Shown: one piece after another, positions 33,806-41,634 of the stretch
Position numbering within the stretch: the first letter of the stretch is position 1
Layout: each line of letters opens with the position of its first letter
From: Verrucomicrobiota bacterium
GTDB lineage: Bacteria > Verrucomicrobiota > Verrucomicrobiia > Limisphaerales > JACQFS01
Direction: 5' to 3'
Length of the DNA: 44,815 nucleotides
Assembly: GCA_016199935.1 (NCBI GenBank)
Contig: JACQFS010000155.1
Span: 1 to 44,815 of the forward strand
Made by a program: the position numbers and the translations under genes
Notes under the pieces: generated by a model
Database searches by the model: none
What the model was told of the DNA's origin: nothing
Seen by the model: the letters and a program-made list of their open reading frames with translations, nothing else

Positions 33806-34806
33806 TTTCCCGCCGCGCCTCACTCATCGTCGCGCTCTGGCTCCTCGCCGCCGCCGCGCGCGCGTGCGAACTCTGCGCCATCTACAGCGCCGACAACGCC
33901 CGGCCCGACGCCGGCCGGGGCTGGGTCGCCACCGTCTCCGAGCAGTTCACGCAACACCACACGCTCCAGTTCGCCGGCCGCGAAGTCCACGTCGCCGACC
34001 CGGACTACCTCGACGAATCCATGACCCACCTCGTCGCCGGCTACAATTTCTCCGGTCGCTTCGGCCTCAGCCTCAACACGCCCTTCGTCCACCGCGACTA
34101 CAAGCGCTCCGCCTTTCATCCGCCGTTCACCTTCGTCCGCGAAGCCGGCACCGTCTCCGGCCTCGGCGACGCCTCGCTCGTCGCGCGCTTCAGCGCGCTG
34201 CGCCATGTGGAAATGGAAAGCGCCGCCGTCCTGAACCTCCTCGCCGGCGTCAAGTTTCCCACCGGCGACACGCAGCACATCCGCAACGAAGTCGCCGCCT
34301 CGCGCGTTTACGACACCTTCTTCCCGCCCGGCCACACCGCGCACGACATCAATTCCTTCAGCGCCGTCCACGAGCACATGCTCTCGCCCGGCTCCGGCTC
34401 GTTCGACGGCGTGTTTGGCGCCACGCTCGCCACGCGCTGGCGGCGCTGCTTCTTCAACGCGCAGTTCCAGTATTACCTCCGCACGCCGGGCGAGGCCGGC
34501 TTCGAGTTCGGCGACGAGGTGCTCATCTCCGGCGGCCCCGGCGCCTACCTGCTGCTGCGCGACGCCTGCACCCTCAGCCTCGCCTTCAACGGCTACTACG
34601 AAAGCGAGACGCGCGTGCGCATTGACGGCCGCCCGTCCGACCACACCGGCATGACCGCGTGGTATGTGGGGCCGCAACTCACCCTCACCCTCGGCGAACA
34701 CTTCAGCCTCAACGCCGGCGCGGACCTGCCGCTGCACGTGGGCAACTACGGCTTCCAAGCCGTCCCCGACTGGCGCGCGCACGGCGGCCTCTCGTGGCGG
34801 TTTTGA
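33802..34806 (+). CDS. Predicted outer-membrane beta-barrel protein
   Basis: A 334-residue protein from GTG 33802 overlapping the previous gene. Signal peptide ALWLLAAAARA, then a CELCAIYSAD segment with paired cysteines. The rest is a run of amphipathic strands (HLVAGYNFSGRFGLSLNTPFVHRDY, ASLVARFSAL, AAVLNLLAGVKFPTGDTQ, AQFQYYLRTPGEAGFEFGDEVLISGGPGAYL, LTLTLGEHFSLNAGADLPLHVGNYG) ending in an aromatic residue (WRF), the common C-terminus of outer-membrane proteins. It looks like the transporter/phenol-degradation-type barrels; ligand unknown. The CELC motif near the mature N-terminus may bind metal. Confidence 0.75.
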   Translation: MISRRASLIVALWLLAAAARACELCAIYSADNARPDAGRGWVATVSEQFTQHHTLQFAGREVHVADPDYLDESMTHLVAGYNFSGRFGLSLNTPFVHRDYKRSAFHPPFTFVREAGTVSGLGDASLVARFSALRHVEMESAAVLNLLAGVKFPTGDTQHIRNEVAASRVYDTFFPPGHTAHDINSFSAVHEHMLSPGSGSFDGVFGATLATRWRRCFFNAQFQYYLRTPGEAGFEFGDEVLISGGPGAYLLLRDACTLSLAFNGYYESETRVRIDGRPSDHTGMTAWYVGPQLTLTLGEHFSLNAGADLPLHVGNYGFQAVPDWRAHGGLSWRF

Positions 34807-34865
34807 AAAGGTGGGGCGAGGTAGCATTCGCGCCTCCGCTGTGGCAGGCGGAGTGGTGTGCGCGG

Positions 34866-35231
34866 TCAACTCGGTGCGAGCATTCGCAAGACGGCGCCCA
34901 GGCAAAATGCGACGATAAACATGACTCCGAAGCAGAGTAATGTCAGGAACGCCCGCACCCCCCGCGATTGGAACAGATAAAACGGAACAAACACCGGCCA
35001 GAAGAAAAAAACCAGCGCTGGGAAACTGAATCCCAACGGGCTTGCTCGGCGGCGAGCGTCGGTCACTACCCAAAGCGCCAGTAAGAATGAAAATGCAAGG
35101 TTGGCGACCATGCGGACTTGGGGCGGCACGCGGTAATTTTCTTCGTCGAGTCTGGAAACGAAGCCCAGGCAAAGAAAGAACGCCCAAAAGAACCATGTCT
35201 CAGACAATGCTTTGACGAGTTTCTTGCCCAT
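34866..35231 (-). CDS. Small inner-membrane protein
   Basis: A 121-residue protein from ATG 35231 (MGKKLVKALSETWF). Hydrophobic segments near 13-27, 42-58, 68-86 and 95-115 suggest three to four membrane helices, with an ARRRASPLG loop on the cytoplasmic side. No family recognised. It is flanked by convergent and unrelated genes. Confidence 0.7.
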   Translation of the reverse strand: MGKKLVKALSETWFFWAFFLCLGFVSRLDEENYRVPPQVRMVANLAFSFLLALWVVTDARRRASPLGFSFPALVFFFWPVFVPFYLFQSRGVRAFLTLLCFGVMFIVAFCLGAVLRMLAPS

Positions 35232-35301
35232 TGTTCCTCGGCAGGTTAGGCACCCCGGCCGCACGTGTCCATCGGCTTTCGGTTACGCGGAAGTCGCGCA
35301 A

Positions 35302-35387
35302 GGTAGGGCTCGCTGTCCTCAGCGAGCCGCGAAAAAGCCGGACGCATTCGGTTCGCCCGCGGCGCGGTGAGGACACCGCGCCCCACC
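35302..35387. repeat. Palindromic repeat, family M (GGTAGGGCTCGCTGTCCTC)
   Basis: Arms 35302-35331 and 35358-35387 are 30 bp each and inverted. Several mismatches are matched by changes within the same arm, because each arm also forms its own stem. Confidence 0.88.
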
Positions 35388-35399
35388 CTTTCGCCCCGC

Positions 35400-35822
35400 T
35401 CAGTCCTTCGCGCCGGGGGCCTTGGTGAAGGCGCTCACGTTCTTGATGCCCGCCAGCTTCGCCGCGTCCATCACGTTGATGATTTTCCCAAACGGCGCGT
35501 CCGTGTCCGCGCGGATGGACATGGTCACCTCCGGGTTGGCCTTGGCGCGGGTCACGAGCGTCTCCTGGAGCTTGTCGAACGTGATCGGGTTCGGGCCGAG
35601 GTAGAAGAACGGCTGCTGCTTCGCCACCGTCACCAGCAGCGGCGCGGTCTCGGAGACGCCCTGCTTCTGCTGCTTCGACTCGGGCAGCGCGAGCTTGATG
35701 GCCGGCTGCTGCTTGAACGTGGTGGTGACGATGAGGAAAATCACCAGCACGATGAGGATGTCAATCAGCGCCACGATGATGACGGCGGGGGTCTGCTTGC
35801 GGCGTTGGCTGGAGAATTTCAT
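35400..35822 (-). CDS. exbD: ExbD/TolR family biopolymer transport protein
   Basis: A 140-residue protein from ATG 35822 (MKFSSQRRKQTPAV). One membrane helix (about 13-34) carries the conserved aspartate D21 (ALIDILIVLVIFLIVTTTF), needed to harvest proton flow with ExbB. A short periplasmic domain follows (KLALPESKQQKQG, LLVTVAKQQPFFYLG, FDKLQETLVTRAKANPEVTMSIRADTDAPFGKIINVMDAAKLAGIKNVSAFTK), the ExbD/TolR pattern. It follows the ExbB-like gene but is separated by 283 bp of nested palindromic repeat. It is the last gene of the energy-transducer cluster. Confidence 0.93.
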   Translation of the reverse strand: MKFSSQRRKQTPAVIIVALIDILIVLVIFLIVTTTFKQQPAIKLALPESKQQKQGVSETAPLLVTVAKQQPFFYLGPNPITFDKLQETLVTRAKANPEVTMSIRADTDAPFGKIINVMDAAKLAGIKNVSAFTKAPGAKD

Positions 35823-35838
35823 GGCGAGGCGGAATTCA

Positions 35839-36064
35839 ACGCCAAGGCGCCAAGGCGCAAAGGCGCGGGGAGGCGGAGCGGGAACCGAAACATCGAACAT
35901 TCGACATTCAACGCCCAACGCTCCGGGCAGCTGCGGATGCCGACCAGTTCGGAGTTCGGTGTTGAATGTGGAATGTTGAATGTTGCTTCAAACAAAACTT
36001 TGCCAAACGAATCGCAGGTCACGGACAGCCCGGCCGGCGTCTTTGCGCCTTTGCGCCTTGGCGT
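35839..36064. repeat. Nested palindromic repeats, families G and H, between exbB and exbD
   Basis: Outer arms 35839-35866 and 36037-36064 (28 bp, two mismatches; CAAGGCGCCAAGGCGCAAAGG) enclose an inner inverted pair at 35890-35915 and 35958-35983 (ACATTCGACATTCAACG type). One palindromic element seems to have been placed inside another. Confidence 0.9.
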
Positions 36065-36105
36065 CAATACCAATCCCCTCCGACTGAGATGGTGCCCGGC
36101 ACTGC

Positions 36106-36768
36106 TCATGGTGCCGGCTCCAGCTTTGCCTTCCTCACGCGCACGGGCGTCTCGGCGGCGGACTCGATGAAGCGATACTGCTGGCGCAGGAAGCCGTCGC
36201 AGATGCTTTCCAATTCCACGGTGAGCGTCTCGACCTTCTTGTTGTAATAGCTCCACGCGATGAGCGTGGGGATGGCGACGAGCAGGCCGACCATGGTGGT
36301 GTGCAGCGCGATGGCGATGCCCTTGGCGACGACGGCGTTGTCGGTGATGCCGGTCTTGCCGAGGTCGCCGAAGAGGACGATGAGGCCGTGGATCGCGCCG
36401 ATGAGCCCGAGCAGCGGCGCGATGCCGACGATGATCTCGAGCACCACGAGGCCGCGTTCGAGTTTCACGACCTCCTGCCGCGCGCGCGTCTCGAGGGCGT
36501 TGACGTTCTCCGGCTTGGGCCAGTCGAGGTGCCGGATGCACGTGCGCAGGAGGCGCGTGAGCGGCGCGTCCATCAGCTCGCACGCGGAGGCGATGGTGGC
36601 GAGTTCCGCGCGCGACTGGCAGCTCTCCACGACCTTCTGCACCTCGGGCGGGATGACCTTCTTGCGCCGCAACACCAGCCCGCGCTCGATGATGAACGTC
36701 ACCGACGCAATGGACGCCAGCACGAGGAGAAACATGACCGGCCCGCCTTCAACCAAGAAATGCCACAT
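36106..36768 (-). CDS. exbB: ExbB/TolQ family proton-channel protein
   Basis: A 220-residue MotA/TolQ/ExbB protein. Membrane segments at about 9-29, 128-148 and 166-186 surround a cytoplasmic loop; RQEVVKLERGLVVLEIIVGIAPLLGLIGAIHGLIVLF (near 108-145) and IALHTTMVGLLVAIPTLIAWSYYN are family signatures. With ExbD it forms the proton-driven motor that energises TonB. The TonB-like gene lies 39 bp upstream on the same strand. A repeat-filled gap precedes exbD. Confidence 0.95.
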   Translation of the reverse strand: MWHFLVEGGPVMFLLVLASIASVTFIIERGLVLRRKKVIPPEVQKVVESCQSRAELATIASACELMDAPLTRLLRTCIRHLDWPKPENVNALETRARQEVVKLERGLVVLEIIVGIAPLLGLIGAIHGLIVLFGDLGKTGITDNAVVAKGIAIALHTTMVGLLVAIPTLIAWSYYNKKVETLTVELESICDGFLRQQYRFIESAAETPVRVRKAKLEPAP

Positions 36769-36807
36769 AGTTTTTTCGAGTTCTTTCGTTTCGTTAAACT
36801 TACCCGC

Positions 36808-37830
36808 TCAGAAGTAATGGAAGGTGAACGTGATCTCGCGGTAGGTCACGCCGATTTCGCGCCGCAGCGTCTCGGGCCACGGCCGGTAGGGCGAGGGCTT
36901 CTCGATGGCGCGCTGGCAGATGTAGGTTGCGATGCCGGTGACGGACGTGGAGTCCACGCGCGCGCCGCGGATGGTGCCGTCGTCGTGGAGGCGGAACTTC
37001 ACCTGCACCTTGCCGCTGATGAGCGCGCCGGCGGGCGAGTCGTCAATGAGCTGATACCAGCAGTTCTGCACGGCGGCGATGAACTCGGCGTCGTAGGCGC
37101 CGAGCGGCGTGCCCTTGGCGTCCACGGCGGAGATGGCCGCGCGCCGTTGCACGCCGCCGTCCTGTTTGCTCTGCACGCCGGGCATCGTCGGAGTGGTCTG
37201 CGCGCGCGCCGCCGCGAGTGTGCGCGGGCGCGGCGGCGTCTCGGGCAACGGCTCGCCGGAGCGCTTGGACAAATCCTCGCCGACGACGGGCGCAGTGGCC
37301 GGCTTGGAGCGCGCCATGTCGCCGGGCTTGGCGGCCTCCTGCGGCTTGAGCGGCGCGGTGGTGCGCTCGACGGCCGGCTGCGGCGGCGGACTCGGCTGGA
37401 GCGGGAAGGCCTTCGCGCGGCTGGACTCGGTGGGCTTGAGCATCTCGGTCTGCTTGCCGGCGAGGTTGGGCTGGGCGGAGTCGAGCTTGAGATCGGGATT
37501 GGCGGCGCGCGAATTGGCGGCGGCGTAATGCTTCGCGTCCTTCGGCGCGTCGGTCACGGCGGCGGGGTCCACGTCCACGAAGAGGAGCGGGAGCTCGCGC
37601 TGCTTGGACTGGTCCTGGGCGGACTTCATTTCCGGCGGATTGATTTTGGGCAGACTGTCCGCGCTCGGACGCATGAAACTGGGCAGCATCATCGCCGAGA
37701 CCCAGCCGAGGCGCGCGCCGATCTCCAGCCCGCCCACCAACGCCAGGTGCGCGAACACCGAGAGCGCGAGCGCCGTGACGAGCGGCTCGCGGGCGCAGAG
37801 GCGTTTCAATTGTTCAACGGACACGTTCAT
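36808..37830 (-). CDS. TonB-like energy transducer protein
   Basis: A 340-residue protein from ATG 37830 (MNVSVEQLKRLC). One membrane helix (about 20-40; LVTALALSVFAHLALVGGLEIGA), a long Pro/Lys/Ala-rich periplasmic spacer (about 60-245) and a C-terminal domain (AYDAEFIAAVQNCWYQLIDDSPAGALISGKVQVKFRLHDDGTIRGARV...) with the TonB/TolA-type alpha-beta pattern. Together with ExbB and ExbD it would pass energy to outer-membrane receptors or a TolA-like process. The C-terminal 'F.FHYF' end is variable in the family. Which receptor it serves is not visible. Confidence 0.88.
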   Translation of the reverse strand: MNVSVEQLKRLCAREPLVTALALSVFAHLALVGGLEIGARLGWVSAMMLPSFMRPSADSLPKINPPEMKSAQDQSKQRELPLLFVDVDPAAVTDAPKDAKHYAAANSRAANPDLKLDSAQPNLAGKQTEMLKPTESSRAKAFPLQPSPPPQPAVERTTAPLKPQEAAKPGDMARSKPATAPVVGEDLSKRSGEPLPETPPRPRTLAAARAQTTPTMPGVQSKQDGGVQRRAAISAVDAKGTPLGAYDAEFIAAVQNCWYQLIDDSPAGALISGKVQVKFRLHDDGTIRGARVDSTSVTGIATYICQRAIEKPSPYRPWPETLRREIGVTYREITFTFHYF

Positions 37831-37904
37831 CGAATTTGTGCCGGCACGCATCACGAGGCAACTGCAACTTCCGCGCCACGCGCCGCCGTTTCAGACGCTG
37901 CCTC

Positions 37905-38117
37905 CTACCAAAGTGTTCGGACGCCGCACGCGCGCATCGCACACCAGCCGCGCAGCGCCTCGAACAGGAGGAACAGCGCGGCGAGCGCCAGCACCACCGC
38001 GAGCCAGCGCACGCCGTTGTTCCACGCGAACACGCCCATGCCCGCCGCGAGCACACCGAGCGCGCCGCGGATCAGGCGTCCCGTGGTGCCGATGTTGGGT
38101 CTCCAAAAACCAGCCAT
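37905..38117 (-). CDS. DUF2892-like small membrane protein
   Basis: A 70-residue protein with two membrane helices (IRGALGVLAAGMGVFAW near 15-31 and WLAVVLALAALFLLFEALRGWC near 38-59) and the N-terminal NIGTTGRLIRGALG, matching DUF2892 (the membrane tail type found in YgaP). CxxxxC near the end (WCAMRAC) may be functional. Function unknown. Confidence 0.85.
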   Translation of the reverse strand: MAGFWRPNIGTTGRLIRGALGVLAAGMGVFAWNNGVRWLAVVLALAALFLLFEALRGWCAMRACGVRTLW

Positions 38118-38184
38118 GCGCGGAGTCTAGCGCGGCCCCTGCGCGATTGCCAGCGGCGAGTGCGCCCGCTAATTTCCGCCGCGC

Positions 38185-38964
38185 ATGGTCGCATCGATCC
38201 TCAACGAATTGCTGAACCTCACCGGCGGAGGCGCAATCGTCTTCTGGATCGGGGGCCTGGGGCTCTTCGTCTTCCAAGTGTGGATGTTCGTAGACGCGGT
38301 GCGTCGCGGCGAATACTTCTGGGCCGTCTTCATCTGGATCGGCTCGCTCATCAGCACCGTGCTCTACTTTTTCCTCGTCTATCGCGACGGCGCGACCGCC
38401 ACGAGCGGCTTCGAGCTGCCCGGTGCCGCCCGCCGCGCGCGCATCAAGGAACTCCAGAGCCAGATTCACCATCTCGACAAGGCGCACCATCACCTCCAGC
38501 TCGGCGACATTTATTTCGCGCAGGGCAAGCTCGACCAGGCCGAGGCCAGCTACCGCGCGTCCATTGAGCGCGACGCGACTGACCCCGACGCCCACGCGCA
38601 TCTCGGTCAGTGCCTGCTGCGCAAAGGCAAACCCGCGGAGGCGCGGCCGTTGCTCGAAAGTGTCGTCGCGCAAAATCCGAAACACGATTACGGCCACACG
38701 CTCATGGCGCTGGCCGAGACGCTCACCGCGCTCGGCGAACAGGACGCCGCGCTCGCCGCGTGGCACCGGGTGCTCGCCGAGCACAGCTACGCCCGCGCGC
38801 GCGTGCAATGCGCCGAGTTGCTCATCGCGAAAGGCGAGACTACCGCCGCACGCCACGAACTGGCGGAAGTCATCTCCGACGACGCACACGCGCCGGCCTT
38901 TCAGCGGCGGCGCGAGCGCATGTGGGTGAAGCGGGCGGGGAAACTTCTGGGTGCGCTGAAATAA
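38185..38964 (+). CDS. Membrane protein with a cytoplasmic TPR domain
   Basis: A 259-residue protein with two membrane helices (GGGAIVFWIGGLGLFVFQVWMF, about 14-35; FWAVFIWIGSLISTVLYFFLV, about 45-66) and then TPR units (HHHLQLGDIYFAQGKLDQAEASYRASIERDATDPDAHAHLGQCLLRKGKPAEARPLLESVVAQNPKHDYGHTLMALAETLTALGEQDAALAAW, about 95-200). TPRs usually serve as protein-binding scaffolds. It is divergent from the DUF2892-like gene. Partner unknown. Confidence 0.88.
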   Translation: MVASILNELLNLTGGGAIVFWIGGLGLFVFQVWMFVDAVRRGEYFWAVFIWIGSLISTVLYFFLVYRDGATATSGFELPGAARRARIKELQSQIHHLDKAHHHLQLGDIYFAQGKLDQAEASYRASIERDATDPDAHAHLGQCLLRKGKPAEARPLLESVVAQNPKHDYGHTLMALAETLTALGEQDAALAAWHRVLAEHSYARARVQCAELLIAKGETTAARHELAEVISDDAHAPAFQRRRERMWVKRAGKLLGALK

Positions 38965-38969
38965 AGACT

Positions 38970-39137
38970 CCCTCACCCCTGCCCTCTCCCATCCGACTCG
39001 CCGCCGCGAAGCGCTTTGGCGGAGCGGGGTGGGAGAGGGAGAAACGAACTCAGCGCGCCGGCTATCGGGCGCGTTCGGACGCAGCACGGCTGCGGAACGA
39101 TTCTCCCTCTCCCTCCGGGAGAGGGCCGGGGTGAGGG
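38970..39137. repeat. Palindromic repeat, family C, second copy
   Basis: Left arm CCCTCACCCCTGCCCTCTCC (from 38970) is inverted against GGAGAGGGCCGGGGTGAGGG (ending 39137). Same family as 15978-16127 and 43289-43433. Confidence 0.88.
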
Positions 39138-39158
39138 CACGTGTTGAGGAGATCGTCC

Positions 39159-40292
39159 CTACGCCGGTTCCTGCTGCGAAATGCAGTGGAACGAACCCAA
39201 TCCCCAGATGAGTTCCGTCGAGTCCACCCCAATGATGCGGCGCGATGGGAAAACTTTCTGCAACGTGTCGAGGGCGACCCGGTCGTTCGCGTGGCGATAC
39301 GTCGGCACGAGCACGATCTGGTTCGCGATGTAGAAATTCGCGTAGCTCGCCGGCAAACGCTGGCCCTCGCATTCCACCACGCCCGGCATCGGCAGCTCCA
39401 CGATGCGCAGCGGTGCGCCGTCCTGTTCGCGCAGCGTGCGCAGGCGCTTCAGATTCTCCCGCAAGATTCCGTGGTTCGCATCCGCCGGGTCTTCCTCCAC
39501 CACCGTCACCACCGTCGTCGCGTTCACGAAGCGCGTGAGGTCGTCAATGTGCCCGTCCGTGTCATCGCCCACGATGCCGTCGCCGAGCCAGAGGACGTTC
39601 GTCACGCCGAGGTAGTCGCGGAGGAATTGTTCGATCTCCGGCTTGGTCAGATCGGGATTGCGGTTTGGATGAAGCAGACAGGCTTCCGTGGTCAGCAACG
39701 TGCCGCGTCCATTCACCTCGATCGAACCGCCTTCAAGAATCACCTGCTTGATCGACGATTCAGATTCGTAGGGGTCACTCGTTAGCCCGATGAAAATCGG
39801 AAGCCCCGGCATCACCGCGAAGCCCGGCGAGAAAAGAGGCAGGCCACGCAGCTTCGCCACGTGTTGCGGCACCGCGTCGTCGAGATCGAACGGCGGGTAT
39901 TTGTTGCCCCACGCGTTGTAACCCCAGTCCACCACGGCGCGCTCGCGTTTCCCGCCGCGCTCGCGCACGAGAAAGATCGGCCCGTGATCGCGGCACCACG
40001 GCTCATACGCCGGAAAGTGATGAAAGCGCACGCGCTCCAGCGGCGTCTTGAGCTTCAGCAAAAGCTCGCGCACCCACGCCTCCATCTCGGCGTTCCACAC
40101 GTTGATGTTCACGTCCTCAACCGCGACGAGGTGCCGGATGAGTTCCGCATAAACCGACGGCACTGAATCGTATTTTCCCGGGAAGCTGATGCCCTCGCGT
40201 CGCGGCCACGTGAACCACGTCGAAGCGTGCGGCTCCCATTCGGCGGGCATGCGGTAGCCCAGTTCGCGTGGTGTTTGCGGCGTCACAGGCAT
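39159..40292 (-). CDS. aguA: Agmatine deiminase
   Basis: A 377-residue member of the guanidino-group-modifying superfamily that converts agmatine to N-carbamoylputrescine. Motifs: MPAEWEPHASTWFTWP near 15-30, YEPWCRDHGP near 96-105, VVDWGYNAWGNKYPPFDLDDAV near 120-141, LEGGSIEVNG near 186-195, GDDTDGHIDDLTRF near 242-255 with H248, and GSFHCISQQ with the catalytic C370. Against typical family members the stretch 151-183 (LPLFSPGFAVMPGLPIFIGL...) looks like an extra insert. No aguB gene is nearby. Polyamine synthesis is the likely pathway. Confidence 0.95.
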   Translation of the reverse strand: MPVTPQTPRELGYRMPAEWEPHASTWFTWPRREGISFPGKYDSVPSVYAELIRHLVAVEDVNINVWNAEMEAWVRELLLKLKTPLERVRFHHFPAYEPWCRDHGPIFLVRERGGKRERAVVDWGYNAWGNKYPPFDLDDAVPQHVAKLRGLPLFSPGFAVMPGLPIFIGLTSDPYESESSIKQVILEGGSIEVNGRGTLLTTEACLLHPNRNPDLTKPEIEQFLRDYLGVTNVLWLGDGIVGDDTDGHIDDLTRFVNATTVVTVVEEDPADANHGILRENLKRLRTLREQDGAPLRIVELPMPGVVECEGQRLPASYANFYIANQIVLVPTYRHANDRVALDTLQKVFPSRRIIGVDSTELIWGLGSFHCISQQEPA

Positions 40293-40328
40293 CGGCGATT
40301 CCCAATCCTCAATTTGAAATTCCCACCG

Positions 40329-41273
40329 TCACGGCAGCGGCTCGCCGCGCGCCACCGTCAGCAGCCGATACCATTCCTCGCGGCTCAACTCCACGTTCAC
40401 CGCCCCCGCGCAGTCCTCGATGCGGTCGCGATCCGTCGAGCCGACGATGGGCACGATGCCGGCGGGATGCTTCAGCAACCACGCCAGCGCCACCGCGGCG
40501 CGGCTCACGTTGCGCTCCGCCGCGAGCAGGTCGAGCACCTTCACCACTTTGCTCACCGGATATTTCTCCTGCCAACGCAATACCTTCTTGCCGCCGTCGG
40601 CGAGCCGGCCGCCGGCCAGCGGACTCCACGCGAGCGGCGTGATTTTTTCCGCGAGACATTGGTCGAGCGTGCCGTCGCTGAACCGCTCCTGCTGCGCGAG
40701 GCTGATCTCGATTTGATTGCAAACGAGTTTCATCGGGCACGCGCGCTGCAACGCCGTGAATTGCGTCGACGAAAAATTGCTCACGCCAAACTCCCGCACC
40801 TTGCCCTGCCGGTGCAGCTTCGCGAACGCGCCCGCGACCTCCGCCGGGTCCATCAGAAAATCCGGCCGGTGCAGTTGGAAAACATCGATCGTGTCCACGC
40901 CGAGCCGCTTGAGCGAACGCTCGCAAGAACGGATGACGTAGCTCGCCGAGAAATCGTAGCGATACGGCGCGCCCGGCGTCGGGTCGTCGGGCTTGCGGAT
41001 GCCGCACTTGGTGGTGATCACGACCTCGGAGCGCATCTTGAGCACCATGCGCAACGCCTGGCCGAAGATCAGTTCGCCGCGACCGTCGGAATAAATGTCC
41101 GCGTGATCGAAGAACGTGTAGCCCGCCTCGTAGGCGGCGATCACCGCGCGCCGGCCGGCGGCCTCGTCGGGCACGGGGTTTTTGCGGTCGCGCGTGAGGT
41201 CACCGATGCGCCAGCAGCCGTAGGCGAGGCGGCTGACCTTGAGCGAACTGTTTCCGAGCGTAAGGCTGTTCAT
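40329..41273 (-). CDS. Aldo/keto reductase
   Basis: A 314-residue aldo/keto reductase (YdhF-like). The catalytic set is visible: D57-type FFDHADIYSDG near 54-64 with the tyrosine, K in ITTKCGIR near 86, and H in FQLHRPD near 135. It also has REFGVSNFSSTQF near 160, CNQIEISL near 185, PLAWSPLAGGRL near 214 and VPIVGSTDRDRIEDC near 280 for NADPH binding. Substrate unknown. It lies 36 bp before the agmatine deiminase gene on the same strand but shares no obvious function with it. Confidence 0.95.
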   Translation of the reverse strand: MNSLTLGNSSLKVSRLAYGCWRIGDLTRDRKNPVPDEAAGRRAVIAAYEAGYTFFDHADIYSDGRGELIFGQALRMVLKMRSEVVITTKCGIRKPDDPTPGAPYRYDFSASYVIRSCERSLKRLGVDTIDVFQLHRPDFLMDPAEVAGAFAKLHRQGKVREFGVSNFSSTQFTALQRACPMKLVCNQIEISLAQQERFSDGTLDQCLAEKITPLAWSPLAGGRLADGGKKVLRWQEKYPVSKVVKVLDLLAAERNVSRAAVALAWLLKHPAGIVPIVGSTDRDRIEDCAGAVNVELSREEWYRLLTVARGEPLP

Positions 41274-41634
41274 GAAATGGTGCGCGGAGTTAAGAAGAAA
41301 GCCGCGGCGGGGAAAAGAGAAAACGGCGCGGACCGCGGACCGCGGGCCGTCCCGGCCCGCAGCGCGTGCATGGTGGCGAAGACGCTGGGATTATCCGAGC
41401 CGCTCACCTTACGCGGCCGCTGCGACCGGGGACCGGTCGCGGTCCAGAGCGCGTGAGCACGTCCAAAGCGTCCGTAGAATCCAAACCCAACAGGCCTGGC
41501 GGACCCGCTGCGAGCCGGGACGGCTCGCGGTCCGCCACCGCGTGCGTTGTCGCTTTTCTTCCCGATGTCCCAATGCATCGAACGGAACCGGCCCGGCTTG
41601 ATTTCAACCGCGCCCGCTCGCAAGCTCCGCCGCG
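41274..41634. other. Intergenic region with composite family B palindromic repeats
   Basis: 361 bp between the divergent aldo/keto reductase and Lnt genes contain no gene. Three GCGGACCGC/CGGGACGGC-type arms are seen at about 41335-41366, 41413-41445 and 41503-41535, the last two inverted relative to the first, a partly duplicated family B element. Confidence 0.7.
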
